Both the position numbers and the translations under genes were made by a program. The notes under the pieces were generated by a model. It ran no database searches. It worked only from the letters and a program-made list of their open reading frames with translations, and was not told the DNA's origin. A stretch of 64,000 nt of DNA from VRUE01 sp963730315 (GTDB taxonomy: Bacteria; Actinomycetota; Thermoleophilia; Solirubrobacterales; 70-9): NCBI GenBank assembly GCA_963730315.1, contig CAVSRD010000018.1, forward strand, positions 80,360-144,359. The letters run 5' to 3'. This document shows positions 1 to 7,561 of this stretch, piece after piece; position 1 is the stretch's first letter; each line of letters begins with the position of its first letter.

Positions 1-1005
1 CAGAATCGAGCGCTCCCGCCATCCGGGCTGAACCGCGTCGGCCGCCGCCTCGAGCTCCTCGCGCGGCTGACGGGCGTAGCCGGCGAGGCTGAGCAGGGCG
101 CCGCCGCGATGATCGGGCGGAGAGTGTCGCGAGAGGTAGGTGGGGGCGTCGATGCCGAGCGCGAACCGTCTGCCCTCTCGCGGCAGGCTGCGCAGGCCGA
201 GGTCGAGCACGCTGACCTCGGCGGGTGGCCCGGGCGGTCTCGGCGACCCCTCCCCCAGCAGCCTGGCGAACGCATCGGGCCCACCTGCGGCGACGACCAG
301 GACGTCGGCGTGCAGCGTCTCCTCGTCCAGCGTCACCGTCCACCCGTCAGGGCCGTGACGCAGCTCGCGCGCCGCGGCGCGGGTGCGAATCGTCGCGCCG
401 TTGCGCTCGGCGTTGGCGGCCAGCGCGTCGACCAGCGACTGCCAGCCGCCCCTCAGATAACGGACGCCGGGGAAGAGGCCGATCTTGAGCTGCGTGGCCG
501 CCACATCTGCGCTGAGCGCGTCGTGGTCGGCGACGAAGGTGAGCACCCTGACGAGGGCCCCGGCGCTGGCCCGGGCGCGCTCGGAGCGCAGGGTTCGCCG
601 CAGCCACTCGGCCACGGACAGCTCGGCGAGACCCTCGGGCCTGCTGCGTAGGGCGCCGACCAGCCAGCTCGCGAGGGCGAGAGGTCCGGCGGGCAGGCGC
701 ACCGGCCTCTCGTCGCGCAGGAACACCGAACGCGGAGAGGCCGGGTTCCACCCAGGTGGGTCGATCCCCATCGTGCGCAGCTCGCGCATCGCCGGCCCGC
801 CCACGTAGAGGGCGTGGGGGCCCTGGTTGAGGTCGAATCCCTCGCGTCGCTCGGTGGCGGCGCGGCCACCAAGACCGGCGCTGGCCTCGAGCAGCGTCGT
901 GGCGACGCCGCCCGCGGCCAACTTGCAGGCTGCGACAAGCCCTGACGGCCCACCGCCCACGACGAGGGCTTTCTTGGATGAGGTCACTGCCGTATAGGAG
1001 GTCAT
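1..1005 (-). CDS. FAD-dependent amine oxidase/phytoene desaturase-like protein, 3' end outside window
   Basis: The minus frame is open from an ATG at 1005 to the window edge, giving 335 residues without a stop, so the C-terminus is missing. The N-terminus carries a Rossmann FAD-binding motif VVGGGPSGLVAA (about residues 15-26), followed by an acidic residue in LLEAS and the GGRA motif typical of the protoporphyrinogen oxidase/phytoene desaturase superfamily. The substrate cannot be told. The next gene (ferredoxin) lies about 110 nt away on the same strand and may or may not share a transcript. The start follows no strong ribosome site, so a start a few codons further in is possible. Confidence 0.75.
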   Translation of the reverse strand, partial: MTSYTAVTSSKKALVVGGGPSGLVAACKLAAGGVATTLLEASAGLGGRAATERREGFDLNQGPHALYVGGPAMRELRTMGIDPPGWNPASPRSVFLRDERPVRLPAGPLALASWLVGALRSRPEGLAELSVAEWLRRTLRSERARASAGALVRVLTFVADHDALSADVAATQLKIGLFPGVRYLRGGWQSLVDALAANAERNGATIRTRAAARELRHGPDGWTVTLDEETLHADVLVVAAGGPDAFARLLGEGSPRPPGPPAEVSVLDLGLRSLPREGRRFALGIDAPTYLSRHSPPDHRGGALLSLAGYARQPREELEAAADAVQPGWRERSIL

Positions 1006-1117
1006 ATTCCCCAGACGCGACAGCATGCCGGTCTGTGACACCCGGTACGCATCGTCGACCGGCCTCTGACGATCGGGCGCTCCGCGTCTCGCGCCTAGGC
1101 CTGGACGGCAGAGTCCG

Positions 1118-1324
1118 CTACGGGAAGACCGTCTCCCCGGTTTCGCTGTCGACCACCGAGATCGCGACCGCCGGGCAGACCCCGGCGGCCTCGAGGATCA
1201 GGTGATCGGGGCCGCTGCCGATCACGACCGCGGTGTCGTCGAGCTGGAAAACCTCGGGGGCGATGTCGACGCAGTCGCCGTGGGCGCTGCACTCGTTGGG
1301 GTCGATCTTGGGGACGTAGGTCAT
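1118..1324 (-). CDS. Single-cluster ferredoxin with CxxHxxC motif
   Basis: This is a 68-residue acidic ferredoxin. Cluster ligands are C12, H15, C18 and C50 (followed by Pro), i.e. CxxHxxC...CP in place of the usual CxxCxxC. That pattern is known from actinobacterial ferredoxins that serve cytochromes P450 and bind a [3Fe-4S] or His-ligated [4Fe-4S] cluster. Its ATG overlaps the TGA of the ferredoxin reductase (ATGA), so the pair is probably translationally coupled. No P450 is visible nearby; the likely local partner is the ferric-reductase-like membrane protein upstream (inference). Confidence 0.9.
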   Translation of the reverse strand: MTYVPKIDPNECSAHGDCVDIAPEVFQLDDTAVVIGSGPDHLILEAAGVCPAVAISVVDSETGETVFP

Positions 1325-2508
1325 GCTGCGTTCTCCTTGTCGTGGGTTGGGAAGTGGCCGGCCTCGATTCGCTTCCGCAGCGCCGGGATGGCGCGCGGGC
1401 GGCCGACCGCCAGGCCGGCAACCGGGACGCCGCCGCGGCTGAACACCGCTTCGAAGTCCCGCTCGGCCGGATCGCCGTCCAGGGCGACGGCGTCGGCGTG
1501 GTGGGCGTGACCGACGTACTGGATCCGCAGCCCGTACTGGTCGCTCCAAAAGCTGGGCAGCGGCGGCGTGCCGGGGTACTCGCCGAGCATCGCCTTGGCC
1601 GCCGCGGCGCCCTGCCAGGCGGCGGCGTCCCAGTGCTCGGTGCGGGCGTGGGCGCCGAAACGCGGGTCGAAGGACAGCGTCGCGTCACCTGCCGCGAAGA
1701 CGCCGGGCAGTCGGGTGCGTCCCGAGGCGTCGGTGCGCACTCCGTCCTCCTCGAGGCCGCTGCCGCGCAGCCAGCCGGTCGCCGGCGCGGTGCCCACGCC
1801 GACCACGACCGCGTCGCAGGCGAGCCGCTCGCCGCCGGCGAGGACCAGCTCCTCGACCCGGCCCTCGCCGCGGGCTCCCTCCAGCATGGCGCCGGTCAGG
1901 AAGCGGACGCCCTCGTTGCGGTGCAGGCCCGCGAACCAGCCGCCCAGCTGCTCGCCGAGGATCGGCACCAGCGGCGTCTCCAGCGCCTCGACCATCGTCA
2001 CCTCGGCGCCGACCTTGCGGGCGGTCGCCGCCACCTCCTGGCCGATGAAACCGGCGCCGACGATCGCCAGCCGGGCGCCGGCGCCCAGCTCGGTGCGAAG
2101 GCGGCGGGCGTCGGCGAGCGTGCGCAGGTAGTGGGCGTTCTCGTAGCCGTCGAGGAAGGGCAGCCGCCGCGCGGCGCCGCCGGTGGCGATCAGCAGGCTG
2201 TCGTAGGCCAGCTCGGCGCCGCAGTCGAGCCGCACTTGCCGCGCCGCCGGGTCGAGCCCCTCGGCGCGGGCGCCCAGCAGCAGCTCGACCTGCTGCTCCT
2301 CGTACCACCAGGCGGGCCGGTAGGCGAGCTCCTCCTCGCTCGCCTCCCCCGCCAGGACTCCCTTGGAGAGGGGCGGGCGGTCGTAGGGGGGCTGCGGCTC
2401 GGCGCAGACCATCCGGACCGGACCGTCGTAGCCGCGGCGGCGCAGCGTCTCGGCGCAGCGCTGCGCCGCGAGGCCGCCGCCGACGATGACGATTCCGTTG
2501 TCCTGCAT
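1321..2508 (-). CDS. NAD(P)H-dependent ferredoxin reductase, FAD flavoprotein
   Basis: The 395-residue protein has an N-terminal FAD-binding motif (IVIVGGGLAAQRCAETLR, about residues 6-23), a second Rossmann motif for NAD(P)H (LAIVGAGFIGQEVA, about 150-163), the FAD-contacting GVFAAGDA near 275, and a C-terminal Reductase_C domain starting near FWSDQYG. This is the layout of putidaredoxin/rubredoxin reductases, which pass electrons from NAD(P)H to a ferredoxin. The start codon overlaps the stop of the upstream membrane gene by one base, and its own stop overlaps the ferredoxin start, so it sits in the middle of a tight redox operon. Confidence 0.9.
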   Translation of the reverse strand: MQDNGIVIVGGGLAAQRCAETLRRRGYDGPVRMVCAEPQPPYDRPPLSKGVLAGEASEEELAYRPAWWYEEQQVELLLGARAEGLDPAARQVRLDCGAELAYDSLLIATGGAARRLPFLDGYENAHYLRTLADARRLRTELGAGARLAIVGAGFIGQEVAATARKVGAEVTMVEALETPLVPILGEQLGGWFAGLHRNEGVRFLTGAMLEGARGEGRVEELVLAGGERLACDAVVVGVGTAPATGWLRGSGLEEDGVRTDASGRTRLPGVFAAGDATLSFDPRFGAHARTEHWDAAAWQGAAAAKAMLGEYPGTPPLPSFWSDQYGLRIQYVGHAHHADAVALDGDPAERDFEAVFSRGGVPVAGLAVGRPRAIPALRKRIEAGHFPTHDKENAA

Positions 2509-3176
2509 CACGCCTCCTCGGTCGCTGGTATGGGTCGAAGCCGTTGGGGCCGCGGGCGACGACCGGCCGGGGAGTCGCCGGCCGTCGCGCGCTGCCGCCG
2601 CCGGGCCGCGCGCTGCGCGGCGCCGAGCCTGTACAGGAAGAGCCCTGCGATCGGGATGCCGGTGGCGATCGCCCACCAGCGGAACAGCGGCGCCGAGGCG
2701 TCGCTGCCGGCGCTGAAGGCGTGCCCCAGCCCGAGCATGTAGACGACGATCGTCGCCCGGTGCGCCTTGCGCCAGAGCCGCGGCCCGATCCGCTTGCGCA
2801 GGTAGTAGCTGAGGCCGAGCGCCGCCGCCAGGTATCCGCCGACGATGCCCGCCGCCACCGCCAGCGGCCGGAAGCCGATCGCGAAGGGGACGGTGACGCC
2901 GGCGATCCCGGGGTGCAGCCACGGGTCGCCGAGCAGGGTGATGCCGTGGACGGCGATCGCGACCAGGCCGGCCAGCGCCGTGTGCTCGTGAATCGTCAGC
3001 AGCTTGCGCGAGAGACCGGGGCGGCGCATCACCTTGCCCGCCATCGCCAGGCCCAGCCCGACCGAGATCGTGACCAGGACCAGCGCGACGAGGCCGGAGG
3101 CGCGGCTCGCCAGCCACCAGCCGTGGGTCTGCAGGGTCGTCGAGGCGGCGCTCGCCCCGCTAGCCGCGGCGTTCAC
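2508..3176 (-). CDS. Ferric reductase-like transmembrane heme protein
   Basis: The 222-residue protein has about six hydrophobic segments and two candidate heme-ligand pairs, H63/H77 in one helix and H139/H152 in a later one, the bis-heme spacing of the ferric reductase-like transmembrane family (PF01794; also MsrQ and NOX cores). Such proteins carry electrons across the membrane. It lacks the FAD/NAD domain of full-length ferric reductases, and the separate reductase and ferredoxin just downstream can fill that role (inference). The GTG start at 3176 overlaps the TGA of apbE (GTGA). The C-terminal tail is basic (RRRQR, RRPRPQR) and probably cytoplasmic. Confidence 0.8.
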   Translation of the reverse strand: MNAAASGASAASTTLQTHGWWLASRASGLVALVLVTISVGLGLAMAGKVMRRPGLSRKLLTIHEHTALAGLVAIAVHGITLLGDPWLHPGIAGVTVPFAIGFRPLAVAAGIVGGYLAAALGLSYYLRKRIGPRLWRKAHRATIVVYMLGLGHAFSAGSDASAPLFRWWAIATGIPIAGLFLYRLGAAQRAARRRQRATAGDSPAGRRPRPQRLRPIPATEEA

Positions 3177-4156
3177 CGGGCTCCCCCACCGGCCTGCGCG
3201 GGCAGGCGGACCCGCGGCTTGACGCTGAGCGGGCCGACCGGCTCGACCCGGCCGCCGTCGTGGACCAGCAGCCCGCCGCGCTCGGCGAGCACCTCGCGAC
3301 CCCGCTCCGGGCCGGAGAGCAGCGCCGCCTTGGAGAAGGTCTCCGCTTCGACCGCGGTGTCGCCGAGCGCGGTGACGCCGACCAGCCCGGTCCAGGCGGG
3401 CTCGCCGCTCGCCGGATCGAGCAGGTGGTGCGCGTAGCGCCCGTCGCCGCCGCGCCAGACCCGCACGTTGAGCCCGGAGGTGGCGACCGCGCCGGCGCTG
3501 AGCCGCAGCACGTGGGCGCGCTCCCCCGTCAGCGGGTGTTCGACGAAGACCTCGTAGGGACGGAGCAGCGCGTCGGGGCCGCCGATCCGGATGTCGCCGC
3601 CGCAGTCGACGATGAAGCGCGAGTAGCCGCGCAGCCGCGCGGCTAGCAGGTCGGCTGCGAGTCCCTTGCCGGCACCGCCGGTGTCGAAGCGGACGCCGGG
3701 CGGGCGGGAGACCGTCCCCGCCTCGTCGTCTACCGCGAAGCGACGCCAACGGGCCGCCGGGTTGGGGGCGGCGGGACGGCGGGACGGGGCCTCGGCGAGC
3801 GCATCGGCGAGCGGCGCGCCGGCCACGCCGGCGCGCGACCCGACGTAGCCCGCCGACTCGATCTCGTCGGTCAGGGTGGGGTCGACGAGGCCGCCGCTGC
3901 GCTCCGCCGCGGCCAGGCCGGCCTTCACCGCGGCGCGCAGCAGTGGCGAGGCCGGCACGCGCTCGCGCGAGTCGGCGTTCAGCACGCAAAGCTCGCTGTC
4001 CGGCTTGAAGCGCGACAGCTTGGCGTCGAACTCGGCGACGAACCGCCGCGCCCGCTCGGCCGCCTCCGCCGCCGGCTCCATTCCGGGCGCCGGCTCGCCG
4101 ATCAGCAGGCGGACGTGGGAGCCCATCGCGTCGAACTGGACGTCGTGCTCGCTCAT
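3173..4156 (-). CDS. apbE: FAD:protein FMN transferase (ApbE family)
   Basis: The 327-residue product matches ApbE, which moves FMN from FAD onto a Thr or Ser of a target protein. Diagnostic segments are DAMGSHVRLLIG near the N-terminus, SRFKPDSEL (about 48-56), the DTGGAGKGLAAD motif, VDCGGDIRIGG and HHLLDPASGEP, which hold FAD and Mg. No lipobox or signal peptide is seen, so the enzyme may be cytoplasmic, unlike many exported ApbE proteins. The operon contains no recognisable FMN-binding domain; the target may be one of the two small membrane proteins encoded just upstream (see findings). The start was chosen at MSEHDVQF, where family homology begins. Confidence 0.9.
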   Translation of the reverse strand: MSEHDVQFDAMGSHVRLLIGEPAPGMEPAAEAAERARRFVAEFDAKLSRFKPDSELCVLNADSRERVPASPLLRAAVKAGLAAAERSGGLVDPTLTDEIESAGYVGSRAGVAGAPLADALAEAPSRRPAAPNPAARWRRFAVDDEAGTVSRPPGVRFDTGGAGKGLAADLLAARLRGYSRFIVDCGGDIRIGGPDALLRPYEVFVEHPLTGERAHVLRLSAGAVATSGLNVRVWRGGDGRYAHHLLDPASGEPAWTGLVGVTALGDTAVEAETFSKAALLSGPERGREVLAERGGLLVHDGGRVEPVGPLSVKPRVRLPAQAGGGAR

Positions 4157-4157
4157 C

Positions 4158-4442
4158 TCACGATGCCCCCGTGGTGACGGGCGTCGCGCCGCTCGAGGCA
4201 ACTTCGGGCGCCGAGCTGCTCACGACCGGGGCGCCGCTGACGCCGGTCGCGCCGGGGGTGGGGACGACCGTGGTGACGACGCGCTTCTTGATCACCTTGC
4301 GCACCAGGACGGGACGGGGCGCGGGTTCGGTCGAGCCGGCGAGCCGGTATGTGAGCAGCGCGAAGAGCACCGCGAACAGCGCCAGCGAGCCCCAGAAGAT
4401 CGGGGCCGGACTGGGGCGGCGGGGCCGGCGGGGCTCAGTCAT
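4158..4442 (-). CDS. Small single-pass membrane protein with KVIKK motif
   Basis: This is a 94-residue protein with a short basic N-terminus (MTEPRRPRRP), one transmembrane helix (about residues 16-35), a juxtamembrane segment VLVRKVIKKRVVTTVVP and an extracytoplasmic tail rich in Ser, Gly, Ala, Thr and Val. The tail contains SSGATP near the C-terminus. The KVIKK segment resembles KVIRRTVHV of the preceding protein, so the two look like diverged paralogues. The gene overlaps the preceding one by 8 nt and ends one base before the apbE start. I do not recognise a named family. Confidence 0.65.
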   Translation of the reverse strand: MTEPRRPRRPSPAPIFWGSLALFAVLFALLTYRLAGSTEPAPRPVLVRKVIKKRVVTTVVPTPGATGVSGAPVVSSSAPEVASSGATPVTTGAS

Positions 4443-4914
4443 CGCCGCCGCCCTCGCCCTCACCCTCGCTCTCGCCGCCACCGCCGCCGCCCGCCGCGCC
4501 GCCGCCGCTGGTCGCGGTGGTGACCGGAGCCGAGGTCGATTCGGCGGGCGCCGAGGAGGCGCCGCTGCTCGAGGTGGTGACCGGAGCCGCTTCGGTGCCG
4601 TAGGACGGTTCCGCGCCGACCGACGAGGAGCCGGTCGTGGCGCTCGCTTCGCCGCTGGAGCCTTCGTAAGCCGAGCTGCCACCGGAAGCCGCCGCCCCAA
4701 CGGAGCCGCCGCCCCCCGCGCCCGCCGCCGGGTGCTTTGGCTTGGCGTGCTTGGTGACGTGGACGGTTCGCCGGATCACCTTGGTGTGGACCAGCGGCTT
4801 GTCCGCGACCGGCTGCGAGGTTCCCTGGTTGCCGGCGCTCAGCGCCAGTCCCGCCAGACCTCCCAGGCCGAATACGGTTATGCCGGCTGCGATTCGCGTC
4901 TTGATGCTGTTCAC
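4435..4914 (-). CDS. Small single-pass membrane protein with KVIRR motif and low-complexity tail
   Basis: The 159-residue product starts at a GTG at 4914 preceded by a perfect AGGAGG (4924-4929, 9 nt spacing), which decides the start over the longer ATG frame. Residues about 8-27 form one hydrophobic helix. It is followed by LVHTKVIRRTVHVTKH and then a long Gly/Ser/Ala/Thr tail ending in acidic Glu/Gly and Asp. The His- and Lys-rich juxtamembrane stretch could bind a cofactor or metal, but nothing proves it. It is the first gene of the ApbE/ferric reductase operon and faces the two-component system across a 140-nt divergent region. Confidence 0.65.
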   Translation of the reverse strand: MNSIKTRIAAGITVFGLGGLAGLALSAGNQGTSQPVADKPLVHTKVIRRTVHVTKHAKPKHPAAGAGGGGSVGAAASGGSSAYEGSSGEASATTGSSSVGAEPSYGTEAAPVTTSSSGASSAPAESTSAPVTTATSGGGAAGGGGGGESEGEGEGGGDD

Positions 4915-5054
4915 GAGTGATGACCTCCTGGCCGAAGTTGCAAATCGCAGTCTGCGCAGCGACCCTGCAAGCACCGGTCAGGTGCGGGTAAAGCCTTGGC
5001 AAAACCTCACCTCCCCGGCTAAATCGGGCCCAAACCCGCCGTTACAGTTGCCTC
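4915..5054. promoter_or_regulatory. Divergent promoter region between redox operon and two-component system
   Basis: This 140-nt gap separates the start of the redox operon (minus) from the response regulator gene (plus) and must hold both promoters. It is less GC-rich than the flanks and carries loosely repeated tracts such as GGTAAAGCC and GGCAAAACC (about 4986-5006) that could be OmpR-type direct repeats. I cannot define a certain -10/-35 pair. Autoregulation and control of the redox operon by the adjacent response regulator are inferred from position only. Confidence 0.35.
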
Positions 5055-5765
5055 ATGGACAGCGGAAAGGCGCCCGGCGGGCGCATCCTCGTCGTCGAGG
5101 ACGAGGCCTCGATCTCCGAGCCGTTCGCCGAGGCGTTGCGGCGGGCCGGCTTCGACCCGCTGCTGACCGGGACCGCGGCCGGGGCGCTGGAGCTGGCCGA
5201 GGAGGCCGAGCCCGACCTGGTGATGCTCGACCTGGCGCTGCCCGACGGCGACGGGCGCGACGTCTGCCGCGAGCTGCGGCGGCGCTCCGACGTGCCGATC
5301 GTGATGCTGACCGCTCGCGGCACCGAGATGGACAAGATCGTCGGCCTCGAGCTGGGCGCCGACGACTACGTGGTGAAGCCGTTCAGCGCCGCCGAGGTGA
5401 TCTCGCGAATCCGCGCCGTGCTGCGGCGCAGCGGCCAGCGCGACGGCCAGCCTGAGGAGCCGATCCTGGTCGGCGAGCTGCAGCTCGACCCGGGGGCGCG
5501 GATCGCCCGACTGGGCGACTCCGAGCTCGACCTCTCGCGCAAGGAGTTCGACCTGCTGGCCGAGCTGATGCGCCATGCCGGCCAGGTCGTCAGCCGCGAG
5601 GACCTGATGGCGCGGGTCTGGGACGTCAACTGGTTCGGCTCGACCAAGACCCTCGACGTCCACATCGGCTGGCTGCGGCGCAAGCTCGGCGACGACCCGA
5701 ACAGCCCCACCTACATCGAGACGGTGCGCGGGGTCGGCTTCCGCTTCGCGGCGCCGCAAGGGTGA
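5055..5765 (+). CDS. OmpR-family response regulator
   Basis: The 236-residue protein has a receiver domain with the acidic pair E15/D16, phospho-acceptor D59, T86 and K108 (VVKPF), followed by a winged-helix DNA-binding domain (about 135-232) ending in the typical SPTYIETVRGVGFRF. It would be phosphorylated by the histidine kinase encoded 7 nt downstream and bind DNA as a dimer. Its divergent position opposite the ApbE/ferric reductase operon suggests that operon as its target (inference). Confidence 0.92.
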   Translation: MDSGKAPGGRILVVEDEASISEPFAEALRRAGFDPLLTGTAAGALELAEEAEPDLVMLDLALPDGDGRDVCRELRRRSDVPIVMLTARGTEMDKIVGLELGADDYVVKPFSAAEVISRIRAVLRRSGQRDGQPEEPILVGELQLDPGARIARLGDSELDLSRKEFDLLAELMRHAGQVVSREDLMARVWDVNWFGSTKTLDVHIGWLRRKLGDDPNSPTYIETVRGVGFRFAAPQG

Positions 5766-5772
5766 GCGACGC

Positions 5773-7143
5773 ATGACCCTGCGGGCCACGCTGCTTGCGG
5801 CGCTCGCCTACGTCCTGCTGCTGGCGCTGATCGCCCTCGGCGTGCCGCTGGCGGTCAGCCTGCGCGACCGGGTCGACTCCGAGGTGCGCGGCCAGGCGCG
5901 GAGCCAGGCCGACGTGGTCGCCGCGAGCGCCTCGGAGCTGCTCGAACCGAGCCGGCGCTCGGGCCTGAAGCGCCTCGTGCGGATCTCCGCCGACAGCGTC
6001 CGCGGCCGGGTGATCGTGATCGACCGCCGTGGCCGCCTGCTCGCCGACTCGGCGGGCGCCCCCACCGGGCGCAGCTACGCGAGCCGGCCCGAGATCCGCG
6101 CGGCGCTGCGCGGCAACGGCGAGCAGATCACCCGCAACAGCAGCACCCTGGGAACCGAGCTGCTCGCCACCGCGGTGCCCGTGCTCGAGCACGGGCGGAC
6201 CGGCGGCGCGGTGCGGATCACCCAGAGCGTCGCCGCCGTGAACCGCGCTGTGCGCACCTCGATCCTCGACGTGGCGGCACTGGCCGGCGTCGTGCTGCTG
6301 CTCGGCCTCGCCGCCGGCGCCCTGATCGCGCGTCAGATCACCCTGCCGATCCGCCGCCTCGACCGCGCCGCACGACGGGTCGCGGAGGGGGATCTCGACA
6401 CCGCGGTGGCCGTCGAGGGCAGCGCCGAGCAGCGCTCGCTGGGACGCGCCTTCAACGAGATGACCGAACGGGTGAGGCGGCTGCTGCGCGCCCAGCAGGA
6501 CTTCGTCGCCGATGCCTCCCACCAGCTCCGCACCCCGCTGACCGGCCTGCGGCTGCGACTCGAAAACCTCGCTGCGCGGCCGAGCGAAGACGCGGCGGTG
6601 GCGGAGGAGCTGGAGACCGCGATGGGCGAGATCGACCGCCTCTCGCAGATCGTCGACGAGCTGCTGATCCTCAGCCGGGCCGGCGAGCACGAGCTGCCGG
6701 GCGAGCGGATCGAGCTGGGCGACGCCGCGCAGCGGGCCGAGGAGCGCTGGCGCGACGCCGCGCGGCAGCACGGGATCGAGCTGGAGGTGCGGCGCGACGG
6801 CGCCCCCGGGACCGCCTGGTGCGCCCGTCCCGACCTCGACCGCTCGATCGACGCCCTGGTCGAGAACGCGCTGCGCTACTCGCCTGCGGGCACGACGGTG
6901 ACGGTCGCCGCCGCGCCCGGTCGCCTCGAGATCCTCGACAGCGGGCCCGGCCTCGAGCCCGGCGAGGAGGAGGCCGTGTTCGAGCGCTTCAGCCGCGGCA
7001 GCGCCGGCCGCCGGGGCAGCGCCGGCACCGGCCTCGGCCTGCCGATCGCCCGCGAGCTGACCCGCCAGTGGGGCGGCGAGGTGAGCCTCGGCAACCGCAG
7101 CGGAGGCGGCCTGCGTGCTGTCATAGAGGTGCCCGAGCGATGA
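5773..7143 (+). CDS. Membrane sensor histidine kinase
   Basis: The 456-residue protein has a first transmembrane helix (about 8-30), an extracytoplasmic sensor region of about 130 residues, a second helix (about 165-187), a HAMP linker, and a HisKA domain with phospho-acceptor H250 in DASHQLRTPL. The C-terminal HATPase_c domain contains the N-box ENALRY and the G-boxes LDSGPGLEP and GTGLGLPIA. The sensor part has no recognisable ligand pocket. The stop overlaps the start of the next small membrane protein gene (ATGA), which implies the three form one transcript. Confidence 0.92.
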   Translation: MTLRATLLAALAYVLLLALIALGVPLAVSLRDRVDSEVRGQARSQADVVAASASELLEPSRRSGLKRLVRISADSVRGRVIVIDRRGRLLADSAGAPTGRSYASRPEIRAALRGNGEQITRNSSTLGTELLATAVPVLEHGRTGGAVRITQSVAAVNRAVRTSILDVAALAGVVLLLGLAAGALIARQITLPIRRLDRAARRVAEGDLDTAVAVEGSAEQRSLGRAFNEMTERVRRLLRAQQDFVADASHQLRTPLTGLRLRLENLAARPSEDAAVAEELETAMGEIDRLSQIVDELLILSRAGEHELPGERIELGDAAQRAEERWRDAARQHGIELEVRRDGAPGTAWCARPDLDRSIDALVENALRYSPAGTTVTVAAAPGRLEILDSGPGLEPGEEEAVFERFSRGSAGRRGSAGTGLGLPIARELTRQWGGEVSLGNRSGGGLRAVIEVPER

Positions 7144-7523
7144 GATCGACTGCGACGCTGAAATGGATCGGCCTGGCCCTGGTGGGCATCGCGATCGCCG
7201 CCGCTGTCGCGGTTGCCGCCAGCAGCCTCGCCAGCCGCCAGATCGGCCTCGCCTCCGAACCGATCGACGCCGGCAACGCCCTGGCGCCCGCCAACCTCGC
7301 CGGGGGGAGCGGCGGGAACGGCCGGGGCACGACCACCGCCCCCACCGCGCCAACCACGGCTCCGACGACGCCGACCACGACGGCGCCAACCGAACCGACT
7401 GTCGCGACCCCACCGCCGGAAAGCACGCCCCCGCCCGCCCCGACCACCCCCCCGCACGAAGGCGGGGAGGACCACCACGGGGGGAGCGGCTCTGGCGACG
7501 GCGGCCACGGCGCTGACGACTGA
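7140..7523 (+). CDS. Small membrane-anchored Thr/Pro-rich protein
   Basis: The 127-residue protein has one transmembrane or signal-anchor helix (about residues 8-30), then a tail dominated by Thr, Pro and Ala (repeats such as PTTAPTTPTTT) and a His/Asp/Gly-rich end (EDHHGGSGSGDGGHGADD). The tail looks extracytoplasmic and wall-spanning, and the histidines may bind metal (inference). It is translationally coupled to the histidine kinase, so it may belong to the sensing system or to the redox operon across the promoter. No named family is recognised. Confidence 0.65.
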   Translation: MRSTATLKWIGLALVGIAIAAAVAVAASSLASRQIGLASEPIDAGNALAPANLAGGSGGNGRGTTTAPTAPTTAPTTPTTTAPTEPTVATPPPESTPPPAPTTPPHEGGEDHHGGSGSGDGGHGADD

Positions 7524-7561
7524 GCACCCGTCGCTCCCCAGGCTGAATGTCGCCCCTTCGG

